Assembly: GCA_040757065.1 (NCBI GenBank)
Contig: JBFLXR010000011.1
Location: forward strand, 1 to 64,000
Direction: 5' to 3'
DNA from: JBFLXR01 sp040757065
GTDB lineage: Bacteria > Pseudomonadota > Gammaproteobacteria > Burkholderiales > Gallionellaceae
DNA length: 64,000 bases
This document shows positions 28,523 through 37,036 of the stretch, one piece after another. The first letter of the stretch is position 1. Each line of letters begins with the position of its first letter. A model generated the notes under the pieces. The model was not told the DNA's origin, searched no databases, and was given only the letters and a program-made list of their open reading frames with translations. A program made the translations under genes and the position numbers.

Positions 28523-29263
28523 ATGGATAAATTAAGCTTCTTCGGCTTACTGATCGCAGTTATCGGCATTATCGGCGGGCAGTGGCTGGAAGGCGGTTCC
28601 GTGGCGATGCTGCTGCAACTGGCGGCTTTCCTGATCGTGATGGGCGGTACGCTCGGTGCGGTAATGCTGCAAAGTCCCCGTCACGTGTTCGCCATGGGAA
28701 TGCGTATGGGACGATGGGCGTGGGTGACGCCGAAAGTCGATATGCCGCGCATGGCAGCCGACATGACTATGTGGAGCAATCTGGCGCGCAAGGACGGTAT
28801 TCTGGCGTTGGAGGGGTTGGTGGCGCGCGCTTCCGATCCGTTTGTGAAAAAGGGCTTGCAGTTGTTGGTCGACGGCAATAGCGCCGAAAAAATCCGTGAG
28901 GTGCTGGAAGTCGAACTGGAATCGTTCGAACAAATACGCTGGCAAGGGGCGCGCGTTTGGGAGGCTGCGGCCGGATATTCTCCGACAATCGGGATTTTGG
29001 GCGCGGTACTCGGGCTGGTGCATGTGATGGAGAGCTTGGGCGAGCCGTCTAAATTAGGGGCGGGGATCGCCGTGGCATTCATTTCGACGATTTACGGGGT
29101 GGGTTTCGCCAATCTGGTTTTTCTGCCCATTGCAAACAAACTGAAAATTATTACGATGCAGCAAGTCAAGTTGCGGGAAATGGTGGTCGATGGTCTCGGC
29201 ATGATCGCGGGCGGCGAGCATCCCCGGTTTGTGGAAAATAAACTCCAGGGTTACCTGAGCTAG
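28523..29263 (+). CDS. motC: Second flagellar stator protein MotC (MotA family)
   Basis: 246 residues, four membrane helices, conserved GYSPTIGILGAVLGLVHVM and LPIANKLK segments. It is shorter than MotA and resembles MotC of Pseudomonas and the PomA branch. Start 28523 is one base after the fliA stop. With motD it gives this bacterium two stator sets; in Pseudomonas MotCD supports swarming and is controlled by c-di-GMP through FlgZ, and a PilZ protein also occurs here at 54 kb. Confidence 0.92.
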   Translation: MDKLSFFGLLIAVIGIIGGQWLEGGSVAMLLQLAAFLIVMGGTLGAVMLQSPRHVFAMGMRMGRWAWVTPKVDMPRMAADMTMWSNLARKDGILALEGLVARASDPFVKKGLQLLVDGNSAEKIREVLEVELESFEQIRWQGARVWEAAAGYSPTIGILGAVLGLVHVMESLGEPSKLGAGIAVAFISTIYGVGFANLVFLPIANKLKIITMQQVKLREMVVDGLGMIAGGEHPRFVENKLQGYLS

Positions 29264-29270
29264 GAGGAAC

Positions 29271-30050
29271 ATGGCGCGCCGGGAAAAACGCGGTGAGCAT
29301 GATAATTTGGAACGTTGGCTGATTTCATACGCCGACTTCATCACCCTGTTGTTCGCGTTTTTCGTCGTGATGTACGCAATTTCTTCGGTGAACGAGGGAA
29401 AATACAAAGTCTTCAGCAGTTCGCTGGCGAGCGCTTTCAGCATTTCGGCGCAGAATACCTATTCCGTTAAGCAGGCAGAACAGGAGATGTTCTTGCGAAC
29501 CTTGGCGGATCGGAAAGCTGCAAGGCTTGCCGAACAGGTTCGCAAGCAGCAGGAGCAAATGCAGAATATCGCCAAGAACCTGAATCAGGTCATGTCTTCT
29601 CTGGTTCAGCGCGGTCAGGTATCGGTGACGCAAACGGCGCGCGGTGTGGAACTGGATATTAATGCCAGTGCGCTGTTCAATGTCGGTGACGCTGCACTGC
29701 AGCCGCCCGCAGTCAAGGTGTTATCCGAGGTTGCGCAGGTACTGGCAAGCACTGAGCAGCGAATCGAGGTGGAGGGATTCACCGATAATGCGCCGATCAG
29801 TTCGCCGCAATACCCCTCGAACTGGGAGCTTTCTTCTGCGCGTGCCAGCAGTGTGGTGCGATTGTTCGTTGAGCACGGCGTGAGTTCTGCGCGTTTAAGA
29901 GCAGTCGGTGCGGCCGATAACAATCCCGTTGTGTCCAACGATACGCCTGAAGGGCGTATGCGCAACCGTCGTGTGACCGTCACCGTACTTGCGCCGCCTC
30001 CGCCTGTGGAAAAAGTCGCAGGGCAGAACGGGCAAGGTGCAGTGCGCTAA
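29271..30050 (+). CDS. motD: Second flagellar stator protein MotD (MotB family)
   Basis: 259 residues. The single membrane helix (about 19-38) carries the channel Asp in SYADFITLL. The C-terminal OmpA-like domain has EGFTDNAP and NWELSSARA. GGAGG precedes the ATG. Partner of MotC, 7 bases upstream. It ends only 11 bases from the convergent flgN stop. Confidence 0.93.
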   Translation: MARREKRGEHDNLERWLISYADFITLLFAFFVVMYAISSVNEGKYKVFSSSLASAFSISAQNTYSVKQAEQEMFLRTLADRKAARLAEQVRKQQEQMQNIAKNLNQVMSSLVQRGQVSVTQTARGVELDINASALFNVGDAALQPPAVKVLSEVAQVLASTEQRIEVEGFTDNAPISSPQYPSNWELSSARASSVVRLFVEHGVSSARLRAVGAADNNPVVSNDTPEGRMRNRRVTVTVLAPPPPVEKVAGQNGQGAVR

Positions 30051-30061
30051 GCGCGTGGAGA

Positions 30062-30544
30062 TTAGCCGCTGCCGAGAATGCGGCCGCTGCCGGGATGGTT
30101 GTGCTGTCCGTCCGGGCCGTACAGGCTCGCACTTTGTGCTGCATTGTGCAGGACGGTAAGGGCTTGCTGGTTGATGCGCAGACGCGTCTGGATCAATTCG
30201 CCGTTGACTTGGTTGAGATGGCGTGTTTCGTCGAGCAATTGCGTAATTTCCCGCCACGCCGGCACGGAGCCGGGCAGTGTTTTTTCCAGCCAATCTTCCG
30301 TAGAGCTGTTAGAGGACAGGCCGACTTGGCGGAGCAATGCTAAACGGTTCTTGGCCTGTTGCTCCAATGAGGATAGTGTGGCGTTCTTCTGATCGATGAT
30401 TTCCACCAAATCATCCAGACTAGAGCCGACCAGCGTGGCTTGCTCGCGGGAAAGTAAGTCTTTAAGCGCGCGCAAGGCAGATCGCTCGCTGTTCAGCAGC
30501 GAGGCGATCTGATCAAGAGTATTCTGGGAGACTGAGCTGCTCAT
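30062..30544 (-). CDS. flgN: Flagellar export chaperone FlgN
   Basis: 160-residue all-helical chaperone for hook-filament junction proteins FlgK and FlgL. The sequence has the FlgN coiled-coil pattern (LNSERSALRALKDLLSREQ; LLDETRHLNQVNGELI). I place the start at ATG 30544, which overlaps the flgM stop as TGATG; a TTG one codon earlier is less likely. It is co-transcribed with flgM from a sigma-28 promoter. Confidence 0.88.
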   Translation of the reverse strand: MSSSVSQNTLDQIASLLNSERSALRALKDLLSREQATLVGSSLDDLVEIIDQKNATLSSLEQQAKNRLALLRQVGLSSNSSTEDWLEKTLPGSVPAWREITQLLDETRHLNQVNGELIQTRLRINQQALTVLHNAAQSASLYGPDGQHNHPGSGRILGSG

Positions 30545-30867
30545 CAAGCCTTTTGAACGTTGGCGCTGATGAGGTCGGAGACGGCTTGAATGAGGCGGTC
30601 GGCTACCATGCCAGGATTAACCTGAAAACGGCCTTCGCTGATAGCTTGCTTGATTTCGGCAACCTTGGCAGCGTCCACGGTCGGCGCGCTGGACATGCTG
30701 CTTTCGATTACGCGCAATTGCGCAGATGCTGCACCCAGATGGACGCTGGTGCTGTCAACGCTTGCAGCGTTGCCGGAGTCGTCTTTTCGCTTTGCGGCAT
30801 TCGTGCGTGCCCCTGCATCGCTTACCGATGCGCCGGGTAACAATTTGCCTGATTTGTCGATCTTCAC
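30544..30867 (-). CDS. flgM: Anti-sigma-28 factor FlgM
   Basis: 107 residues. The disordered N-terminal half is followed by the sigma-binding helices, including KVAEIKQAISEGRFQVNP and ADRLIQAVSDLI. GTG start with AAGGGG about 7 bases upstream. It binds FliA until the hook is complete and is then exported. Its sigma-28 promoter gives the usual negative feedback. The HsbA-like STAS protein at 20 kb is a candidate FlgM-binding partner by analogy with Pseudomonas. Confidence 0.94.
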   Translation of the reverse strand: MKIDKSGKLLPGASVSDAGARTNAAKRKDDSGNAASVDSTSVHLGAASAQLRVIESSMSSAPTVDAAKVAEIKQAISEGRFQVNPGMVADRLIQAVSDLISANVQKA

Positions 30868-30900
30868 GGGAATCCCCTTCGTCTGGTTCTCTCAGATGAG

Positions 30901-30927
30901 GTATCGGCAGTAAACGGCAAAACTTTA
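30901..30927 (-). promoter_or_regulatory. Sigma-28 promoter of flgMN
   Basis: On the minus strand: TAAAGTTT (30927-30920), 11 bases, GCCGATAC (30908-30901). The -35 box is perfect and the -10 box differs in the last base. It lies 34 bases before the flgM GTG, in the gap after flgA, so flgMN can be expressed late and separately from flgA. Confidence 0.75.
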
Positions 30928-30982
30928 GGACGAAATTCCGACATCAGGTCTGTCCACCTCAAACATGTTAACGCGCCGAACA

Positions 30983-31660
30983 TCAGGGCCGAATTTCAAC
31001 GCTGCCGTCGCTGCGCGCCAGACCATTCACGACTTGCCCGGAAGGGGTGCGTACCCGGACGGTTTCGCCTTCGGCCGCGTTATTCAGGGCTTGTCCTTCT
31101 GATCGGATTTTGTACCCCTTGCCGTCCAGACTGAGTACGACGGTTTGTCCTTGCGTGACGACGAAAGGGGCGCGGAACATTTCTGAACGCAAGACCTGTC
31201 CAGCCCCGATATTGTATTTGATGACGCGACCAACGGCTGCGCTCGGTACGGTGAGAACGCCGGGTTGCGTGATTTCGCTCATCTGAAGCGAGAAATCCTC
31301 GGCTTGCAGTATTTGTCCTTGCTGTAGCGGACGATTGGCGATCAATGCATTAGCGGTGACTTTAATTTTTGCGGTAACGAAAACCGACCAGCCGTCTTTG
31401 CCGGGGCAGCGGACGCCCACGCTGGTGCGTCCGTACAACTTCGCACCTGCGGGCAGATAAAGTTCCATTTCTGGGCAAGGGCGCAGGCGCAAGCGCGAAT
31501 CGAGATCTTCGACCTGAATACTGACCTCGCCCGGTAAATCTTTGGTCTGCGTTTGGATAAATTCGGCGACGCGGTCACGCAGTTCGCTGTGATTAGGCGG
31601 CGTGGCCGCCGATGCGAAGTTCGCGCAGATGAAAAGCAGTATGGAAATGAAATATTGCAT
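30983..31660 (-). CDS. flgA: P-ring assembly chaperone FlgA
   Basis: Periplasmic chaperone for FlgI assembly, 225 residues. Signal peptide at residues 1-18 (ends ANFASA). The C-terminal SAF/FlgA domain (about 100-225) contains RPLQQGQILQAEDF and GQTVVLSLDGKGYKIRSEGQALN. The ribosome-binding site is weak. It is divergent from flgB, sharing a 151-base regulatory gap. Confidence 0.93.
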   Translation of the reverse strand: MQYFISILLFICANFASAATPPNHSELRDRVAEFIQTQTKDLPGEVSIQVEDLDSRLRLRPCPEMELYLPAGAKLYGRTSVGVRCPGKDGWSVFVTAKIKVTANALIANRPLQQGQILQAEDFSLQMSEITQPGVLTVPSAAVGRVIKYNIGAGQVLRSEMFRAPFVVTQGQTVVLSLDGKGYKIRSEGQALNNAAEGETVRVRTPSGQVVNGLARSDGSVEIRP

Positions 31661-31700
31661 GTGTGCATTGTCAGCCTAAACGTCGGCAAGGGGAAGTTTT

Positions 31701-31743
31701 TTAAACGGGGAAATGGTGGGGTTTTCCACGTTTAATCGTTTAA
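31701..31743. promoter_or_regulatory. Dyad in the flgA-flgB divergent gap, possible FlhDC site
   Basis: TTAAACG (31701-31707) and CGTTTAA (31729-31735) are perfect inverted arms, extended inward by GGAAA/TTTCC with one mismatch. The left part, AACGGGGAAATGGTG (31704-31718), fits 11 of 13 fixed positions of the enterobacterial FlhDC half-site AAYGSN2AAATARCG. The right part, 10 bases further, is a poor match. The location suits an early-class operator; the assignment is inferred. Confidence 0.35.
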
Positions 31744-31811
31744 TCATTTTTCCGGTAAAGGTCTAGTATGCGCATCGTAGCGGTGAAAAAGTTTCGGGAA
31801 GGAGGTGCAAA

Positions 31812-32216
31812 ATGGCGGGCAGAATCGACAATGCGTTGCAGTTTCATCAAACGGCACTGAGTCTGCGTGCGGCGCGTCATGAGTTGCTGGCGTCCAATAT
31901 TGCCAATGCGGACACCCCGAACTATAAGGCAAGAGATGTAGATTTCGCCAGTGCTTTGCAAACAGCTATGGGAAATCAAGGCGGCACACTCGGCATGACG
32001 ACGACTTCGTCAGGTCATTTGCCCGGCGGAACAGGTAACAGCGTAATGGGGGCACCAGTCATGTATCGCAGCGCAGTACAGCCTTCGGCGGATGGCAATA
32101 CTGTAGATATGGATATCGAGCGGGCGCAGTTCGTGGATAACTCGATTCGCTACGAAGCGAGCCTGAAATTCGCCGGTGATAAGGTCAAAGATGTTTTGGC
32201 TGCATTGCAAGGATAA
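31812..32216 (+). CDS. flgB: Flagellar rod protein FlgB
   Basis: Proximal rod subunit, 134 residues, with the rod/hook-family motif [19 protein letters not shown] near the N-terminus and the helical C-terminus. GGAGG lies 6-7 bases before the ATG. First gene of the flgB-L run; flgC follows after 5 bases. Confidence 0.95.
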   Translation: MAGRIDNALQFHQTALSLRAARHELLASNIANADTPNYKARDVDFASALQTAMGNQGGTLGMTTTSSGHLPGGTGNSVMGAPVMYRSAVQPSADGNTVDMDIERAQFVDNSIRYEASLKFAGDKVKDVLAALQG

Positions 32217-32221
32217 TCATC

Positions 32222-32635
32222 ATGTCACTGTTTAACGTATTCAATATTTCGGGCTCCGCAATGACGGCGCAGTCCCAGCGTCTGAATGTCGTTGCCAGTA
32301 ACTTGGCGAATGCGGATAGTGCAACCGGACCGGACGGTAAGCCTTACCGCTCCAAGCAGGTGGTATTTGCGGCGACGCCGGTAGGCGAGGCCGGCAATAA
32401 TACTTCGGTGGGTGTCAAGGTGACCAGCGTGGCTGAAGCCAATACACCGATGCGGGTTGTGTACGATCCGAAGCACCCGATGGCGGACGAACAAGGATAT
32501 GTAACTATGCCGAATGTGAATGTGGTGGACGAAATGGTGAATATGATTTCCGCTTCCCGTTCATACCAGAATAACGTGGAGGTGATGAATACTTCCAAGG
32601 CGATGCTGTTGAAAACTCTCACGATCGGACAGTAA
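32222..32635 (+). CDS. flgC: Flagellar rod protein FlgC
   Basis: Proximal rod subunit, 137 residues. N-terminal motif [21 protein letters not shown]-terminal motif [25 protein letters not shown] cut to its core here: [14 protein letters not shown], typical of FlgC. Between flgB (5 bases) and flgD (12 bases). Confidence 0.95.
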   Translation: MSLFNVFNISGSAMTAQSQRLNVVASNLANADSATGPDGKPYRSKQVVFAATPVGEAGNNTSVGVKVTSVAEANTPMRVVYDPKHPMADEQGYVTMPNVNVVDEMVNMISASRSYQNNVEVMNTSKAMLLKTLTIGQ

Positions 32636-32647
32636 AGGATAGCAATC

Positions 32648-33346
32648 ATGGCTAGCGTAACGTCTACTAACAATCCCAGCGAATCGCTGTATGCATCGCT
32701 GAATGCAGCCAATAGCAGTTTGGCGAAAAAAAGTTCGACTGCTGCGGGCGATACGGTCGCGAATCAGCAGGATCGCTTCCTAACTTTGCTGGTAACGCAG
32801 ATGAAGAATCAGGATCCGCTGAACCCGATGGATAATGCGCAAGTTACGACGCAATTGGCGCAAATCAGTACCGTGACCGGTGTGGATAAACTGAATACGA
32901 CTTTGCAGGCGTTGAGCGCCAGTATGGCGGCAGCGCAAGCTATGCAGGCGTCCAGCATGATCGGACATGGCGTTCTTGTCGAAGGGACGAACATGGCTTT
33001 GTCCGGCGGACAGGCTGTCGGCGGGGTGCAACTGACCAGCCCGGTCGATAAACTGACCGTGACAATCAAGGATGCAGCCGGTGCAACGGTGCGCACACTT
33101 GATATGGGGGCACAGAAAGCGGGCATCGCGCATCTTGCCTGGGACGGGAAGACGGATAGCGGTGCGGTGGCGAAGGACGGCATGTACACTTTCTCTGCCG
33201 AGGGCTTGGTTTCTGGTACCAAGAGCAAGCAAACGACACTGGCCTTCGGGACGGTGGATGCGGTTACGCAGGCGACAGACGGTGCGCAATTGGATGTGGG
33301 TAATTTGGGCAGCGTTGCGCTGACCAAGGTTAAGCAAATTCTCTAA
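32648..33346 (+). CDS. flgD: Hook scaffolding protein FlgD
   Basis: Temporary hook cap, 232 residues. Conserved N-terminal LTLLVTQMKNQDPLNPMDN region (DRFLTLL...QDPLNP), then the FlgD Ig-like/tudor region with AHLAWDGKTDSG and YTFSAEG. Required for hook assembly and later replaced by FlgK. Two frames of similar length on the other strand are coding shadows. Confidence 0.95.
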   Translation: MASVTSTNNPSESLYASLNAANSSLAKKSSTAAGDTVANQQDRFLTLLVTQMKNQDPLNPMDNAQVTTQLAQISTVTGVDKLNTTLQALSASMAAAQAMQASSMIGHGVLVEGTNMALSGGQAVGGVQLTSPVDKLTVTIKDAAGATVRTLDMGAQKAGIAHLAWDGKTDSGAVAKDGMYTFSAEGLVSGTKSKQTTLAFGTVDAVTQATDGAQLDVGNLGSVALTKVKQIL

Positions 33347-33361
33347 TACGAGGAGGTTGTC

Positions 33362-34600
33362 ATGGGTTTCCAACAAGGTTTGAGCGGATTGAATGCCTCC
33401 GCCAGAAATCTCGACGTGATCGGCAATAACATTGCTAACGCCAATACCGTCGGGTTTAAACAATCTCAAGCACAATTCTCGGATGTGTTCGCTTCCTCGC
33501 TGTCCGGTTCGGGCGGGATTCAGGTCGGGATCGGTACTAAGATCGGTGCAGTTGCTCAGCAGTTTTCGCAAGGCAACGTGACGAGCAGCAGCAATGCGCT
33601 GGATGTGGCGATCAGCGGTCAAGGCTTCTTCAGGCTGGATAACAATGGGGCGATTGCTTATAGCCGTAATGGGCAATTTCAGCTCGACAAGAACGGCTTT
33701 ATCGTGAATGCGCAAGGCCATAAACTGACCGGGTATTCTGCCAGTGCGGCCGGTGCGATTATTACGGCTGCACCGGGGCCGCTGCAAATTCCGTCGGCCG
33801 ACTTGCTGCCGAAAGCGACTACCGCAGCTACCGTCGGTGTGAATCTGGATGCGCGTCTGGCTGTGCCCGCGACCGCAACATTTAATCCGACCGATCCGAC
33901 CTCCTACAATAGTTCGACTTCGCTGACGGCCTATGACAGTTTGGGTAATCCGCACGTTACGACACTGTATTTCCAAAAAACGGCATCGAATGCTTGGAAT
34001 ACATTTCTGACTGTGGATGGCGCTTCGGTGCCCCCGGTGGTTCCGCCGGCAGCGCCGACGGCTTTGGGTGCGCTGACATTTAATACCAATGGTACGTTGG
34101 CGACACCGGCAACGGGTTTGCTGACCTCGGCGGCATTTACCCCGGCGGGCGGTGCGGCGCAAACTCTGGCGTTTAATTTTGCTAATACTTCGCAATACGG
34201 TTCAGCCTTTGGTGTGAACCAACTGACGCAGGACGGTTACTCGTCCGGTCGTCTCAGTGGTTTCAATATCGGTACCGACGGTGTTATTCAGGCGCGCTAC
34301 TCGAACGGTCAGGCGAAAGCCGTCGGGCAGATGGTGCTGGCGAACTTCGCGAACCCGCAAGGTATGCAACCGATCGGCAACAACGAATGGGTGGAGTCGG
34401 CTGCGGCCGGTACGCCCTTGGTCGGTGCGCCGGGTAGCGCAAACTTGGGGATTCTGCAATCTGCTTCGGTGGAAGATTCCAATGTGGATTTGACCGCCGA
34501 ACTGGTGAATATGATTACTGCGCAACGCTCCTATCAGGCCAATGCGCAGACCATTAAGACGCAGGATTCTGTGCTGCAGACCATCGTGAATCTGCGTTAA
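33362..34600 (+). CDS. flgE: Flagellar hook protein FlgE
   Basis: Hook subunit, 412 residues. N-terminal rod/hook motif (GLNASARNLDVIGNNIANANTV), SRNGQFQLDKNGFIV, a variable Thr/Ala-rich middle, and the C-terminal MITAQRSYQANAQTIKTQD. GAGGAGG precedes the ATG. Length is typical of E. coli-size hooks. Confidence 0.96.
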   Translation: MGFQQGLSGLNASARNLDVIGNNIANANTVGFKQSQAQFSDVFASSLSGSGGIQVGIGTKIGAVAQQFSQGNVTSSSNALDVAISGQGFFRLDNNGAIAYSRNGQFQLDKNGFIVNAQGHKLTGYSASAAGAIITAAPGPLQIPSADLLPKATTAATVGVNLDARLAVPATATFNPTDPTSYNSSTSLTAYDSLGNPHVTTLYFQKTASNAWNTFLTVDGASVPPVVPPAAPTALGALTFNTNGTLATPATGLLTSAAFTPAGGAAQTLAFNFANTSQYGSAFGVNQLTQDGYSSGRLSGFNIGTDGVIQARYSNGQAKAVGQMVLANFANPQGMQPIGNNEWVESAAAGTPLVGAPGSANLGILQSASVEDSNVDLTAELVNMITAQRSYQANAQTIKTQDSVLQTIVNLR

Positions 34601-34619
34601 GTTTTAGCGGGGGAGTGAT

Positions 34620-35363
34620 ATGGACAGGCTCATTTATACGGCAATGACGGGTGCATCGCATGTGATGCATCAGCAGGCGCACGTAGCGGAGAATCTGGCC
34701 AATGCTAATTCCCCCGGTTTCCGTGCGGCAGTTAATTCATTTCGTGCAGTCCCGTTAGTCGGCGAGGGATTGCCGACGCGTACATTTGTGGTGGATTCGA
34801 CTGCCGGTTCGGATTTTCGTCCCGGCGTGTTGCAGGGGACGGGGCGCAATCTGGATGTGGCGCTGGATGGCAAGGGCTGGTTTGCCGTTCAGATGCCGGA
34901 CGGTAGCGAGGCTTATACCCGTAACGGCAGTTTTCAGGTTACGTCGACCGGGGTGCTGCAAACGCGGTCCGGTTTGACGGTGCTGGGAGATGCGGGGCCG
35001 ATTACCGTGCCGGCCGACACCGAAGTTACATTTTCCCGCGACGGTACGCTTTCGACCGTGCCAAGCGGCCCCAAGCCATCTCAAGTAGTGGTGGCCGGGC
35101 GTCTGAAACTGGTTAATCCACCGGAAAATCAATTGGTGCGCGGCGAGGATGGCTTTTTCAGACTCAAGGACGGTAATCCGGCGGAGGCCGATCCGAAGGT
35201 GACGGTGGTCGGCAGTCATTTGGAAGGCAGTAATGTTAGTACGGTAGAGGAAATGGTAACGATGATTTCGCTCGCCCGTCAGTTCGATATGCAAATGAAA
35301 ATGCTGCAAAGCGCCGATTCCAATGCGCGGCAGGCCAGCCAGCTTCTGAATATCAACGGTTAA
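34620..35363 (+). CDS. flgF: Flagellar rod protein FlgF
   Basis: Proximal rod subunit, 247 residues. Conserved N-terminus (DRLIYTAMTGASHVMHQQAHVAENLANANSPGF cut: VAENLANANSPGFRA) and C-terminus (MVTMISLARQFDMQMKML). GGGGGAG ribosome-binding site. Followed by a 186-base gap before flgG. Confidence 0.95.
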   Translation: MDRLIYTAMTGASHVMHQQAHVAENLANANSPGFRAAVNSFRAVPLVGEGLPTRTFVVDSTAGSDFRPGVLQGTGRNLDVALDGKGWFAVQMPDGSEAYTRNGSFQVTSTGVLQTRSGLTVLGDAGPITVPADTEVTFSRDGTLSTVPSGPKPSQVVVAGRLKLVNPPENQLVRGEDGFFRLKDGNPAEADPKVTVVGSHLEGSNVSTVEEMVTMISLARQFDMQMKMLQSADSNARQASQLLNING

Positions 35364-35379
35364 TCCTTCCAAAATTTTG

Positions 35380-35413
35380 AACGTACTGTCCGACAGTGCG
35401 TTTTATTTCTATT
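35380..35413 (+). terminator. Weak hairpin and U-rich tract after flgF
   Basis: ACTG-TCCGA-CAGT hairpin near 35384-35397 followed by CGTTTTATTTC. It may attenuate transcription between flgF and flgG. A TTGCAT-N15-TATCAT element (35446-35472) downstream resembles a poorly spaced sigma-70 promoter. Both calls are weak. Confidence 0.25.
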
Positions 35414-35491
35414 AAATAGACGGGTTTTTCCGTTCTAATCCTCGCTTGCATTTTTCCCGGTTTGGCTATCATGAGTAGCGTAGAGGTGGGT

Positions 35492-35557
35492 ATGGTTGGT
35501 AAAGCCGCCATTCCGGTGGTGACCGGCATAACTGGGAAAGGATGCAATCATGATTAG
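35492..35557 (+). CDS. Candidate 21-codon leader frame coupled to flgG
   Basis: ATG 35492 has GAGGTGGG directly ahead. The frame encodes [21 protein letters not shown] and stops at TAG 35555-35557, overlapping the flgG ATG (35550) in another frame. Such an arrangement could couple translation. There is no homology evidence, and short frames with a chance ribosome-binding site are common. Confidence 0.2.
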   Translation: MVGKAAIPVVTGITGKGCNHD

Positions 35558-36332
35558 ATCGCTGTGGATTTCTAAAACCGGGTTGGATGCGCAGCAAACC
35601 CAGATGGACGTAATTGCCAATAACTTGGCAAACGTAAATACCAATGGTTTCAAACGGTCGCGCGCTGTATTTGAGGATTTGCTTTATCAAAATATTCGCC
35701 AGCCGGGCGCACAATCTTCTCAGCAAACGCAGATTCCGTCCGGCTTGCAGATCGGTACCGGTGTACGTCCGGTGGCGGCAGAGCGGATTCATACCCAAGG
35801 GAACTTGCAGCAAACCGGCAATAAGTTGGACGTGGCGATCAGTGGGTCGGGTTTTTTCCAAGTTCTGATGCCGGATGGAACAACCGGTTACACCCGCGAC
35901 GGCGCTTTTCAGACTGATAGCCAAGGGCAGGTGGTTACGTCGAGCGGTTTCCCGCTGCAACCGGCAATTACTATTCCGGCCAATGCTATTTCGGTGACGA
36001 TCGCGCGTGATGGCACTGTCTCTGTTACGCAGCCCGGTGTACCGGCACCAGTGCAAATCGGTTCGATGCAAGTGGCGACCTTTGTGAATCCGGCCGGTTT
36101 GCAAAGTATGGGCGAGAACCTGTATGTGGAAACCGCTTCTTCCGGCACGGCCACGACCACGACGCCGGGTACGAATGGCTCCGGCTTGTTGAACCAAAGT
36201 TATGTTGAAACATCCAACGTGAATGTGGTGGAGGAGTTGGTGAATATGATTCAGACGCAACGTGCGTATGAAATCAATTCTAAGTCGATTCAGACATCCG
36301 ATCAGATGTTGCAGCGTCTCACGCAACTGTAG
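35550..36332 (+). CDS. flgG: Flagellar distal rod protein FlgG
   Basis: Distal rod subunit, 260 residues, the usual length. [20 protein letters not shown] start, [24 protein letters not shown] region, and [22 protein letters not shown]-terminus (core: [12 protein letters not shown]). AAGGA precedes the ATG. The 186-base gap upstream suggests extra regulation inside the flg operon. Confidence 0.96.
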   Translation: MIRSLWISKTGLDAQQTQMDVIANNLANVNTNGFKRSRAVFEDLLYQNIRQPGAQSSQQTQIPSGLQIGTGVRPVAAERIHTQGNLQQTGNKLDVAISGSGFFQVLMPDGTTGYTRDGAFQTDSQGQVVTSSGFPLQPAITIPANAISVTIARDGTVSVTQPGVPAPVQIGSMQVATFVNPAGLQSMGENLYVETASSGTATTTTPGTNGSGLLNQSYVETSNVNVVEELVNMIQTQRAYEINSKSIQTSDQMLQRLTQL

Positions 36333-36341
36333 GAGCCTATA

Positions 36342-37025
36342 ATGCGTAACTGGACTCGTTTTCTGATGGCGGCAGCTAGCCTGATGATGCTCGCCGGGTG
36401 CGATGGCATTAAGCCGTCCACAAGTATTCAGCAGCCGATGACGGCGCGTCCGATACCTCAGCGCGTGGCGCATTACGACAATGGCTCGATTTATCAGGCG
36501 GGTTACAACGAGCGTCCATTGTTTGAAGATCGTCGCGCCCGCAATGTCGGCGACATTCTGACGATCAGTATCGTCGAGAAAACGGCGGCCAGTAAGAAAT
36601 CGAGCAGCAGCGCTACGCATGCCGGAAGTACCGATGTGAAGTTGCCGACTGCGATTGTGCCGCTGCTGAACAGCAAGCCCTTGTTGAAAGGGATTAATGT
36701 TACGGGCAGCGATAGCGATACTTTCAGCGGTAAGGGCGATAGTGCCAGCAATAACGACTTTACCAGCACGATTACGGTGACGGTGATCGAGGTGCTGCCC
36801 AACGGCAATCTGGTGGTCAGCGGCGAAAAACAAATTTCGATCAACCAAGGCGATGAGTTCGTTCGTTTCTCCGGTGTGGTGAATCCGAACTCGATTAACA
36901 ACAACACGGTGGTTTCAACGCAGGTTGCCGATGCACACATTGAATATAAGGGTGCCGGCTATATCAATGAGGCGCAAACTATGGGTTGGCTCGGACGCTT
37001 TTTCCTGTCGGTGTTGCCGTTCTGA
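36342..37025 (+). CDS. flgH: Flagellar L-ring lipoprotein FlgH
   Basis: Outer-membrane L-ring subunit, 227 residues. Lipoprotein signal with lipobox LAGC, acylated Cys20. Conserved [26 protein letters not shown] region (core: [13 protein letters not shown]) and C-terminal [19 protein letters not shown]. Ten bases after flgG. Confidence 0.96.
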   Translation: MRNWTRFLMAAASLMMLAGCDGIKPSTSIQQPMTARPIPQRVAHYDNGSIYQAGYNERPLFEDRRARNVGDILTISIVEKTAASKKSSSSATHAGSTDVKLPTAIVPLLNSKPLLKGINVTGSDSDTFSGKGDSASNNDFTSTITVTVIEVLPNGNLVVSGEKQISINQGDEFVRFSGVVNPNSINNNTVVSTQVADAHIEYKGAGYINEAQTMGWLGRFFLSVLPF

Positions 37026-37036
37026 GGATGGAGGGG

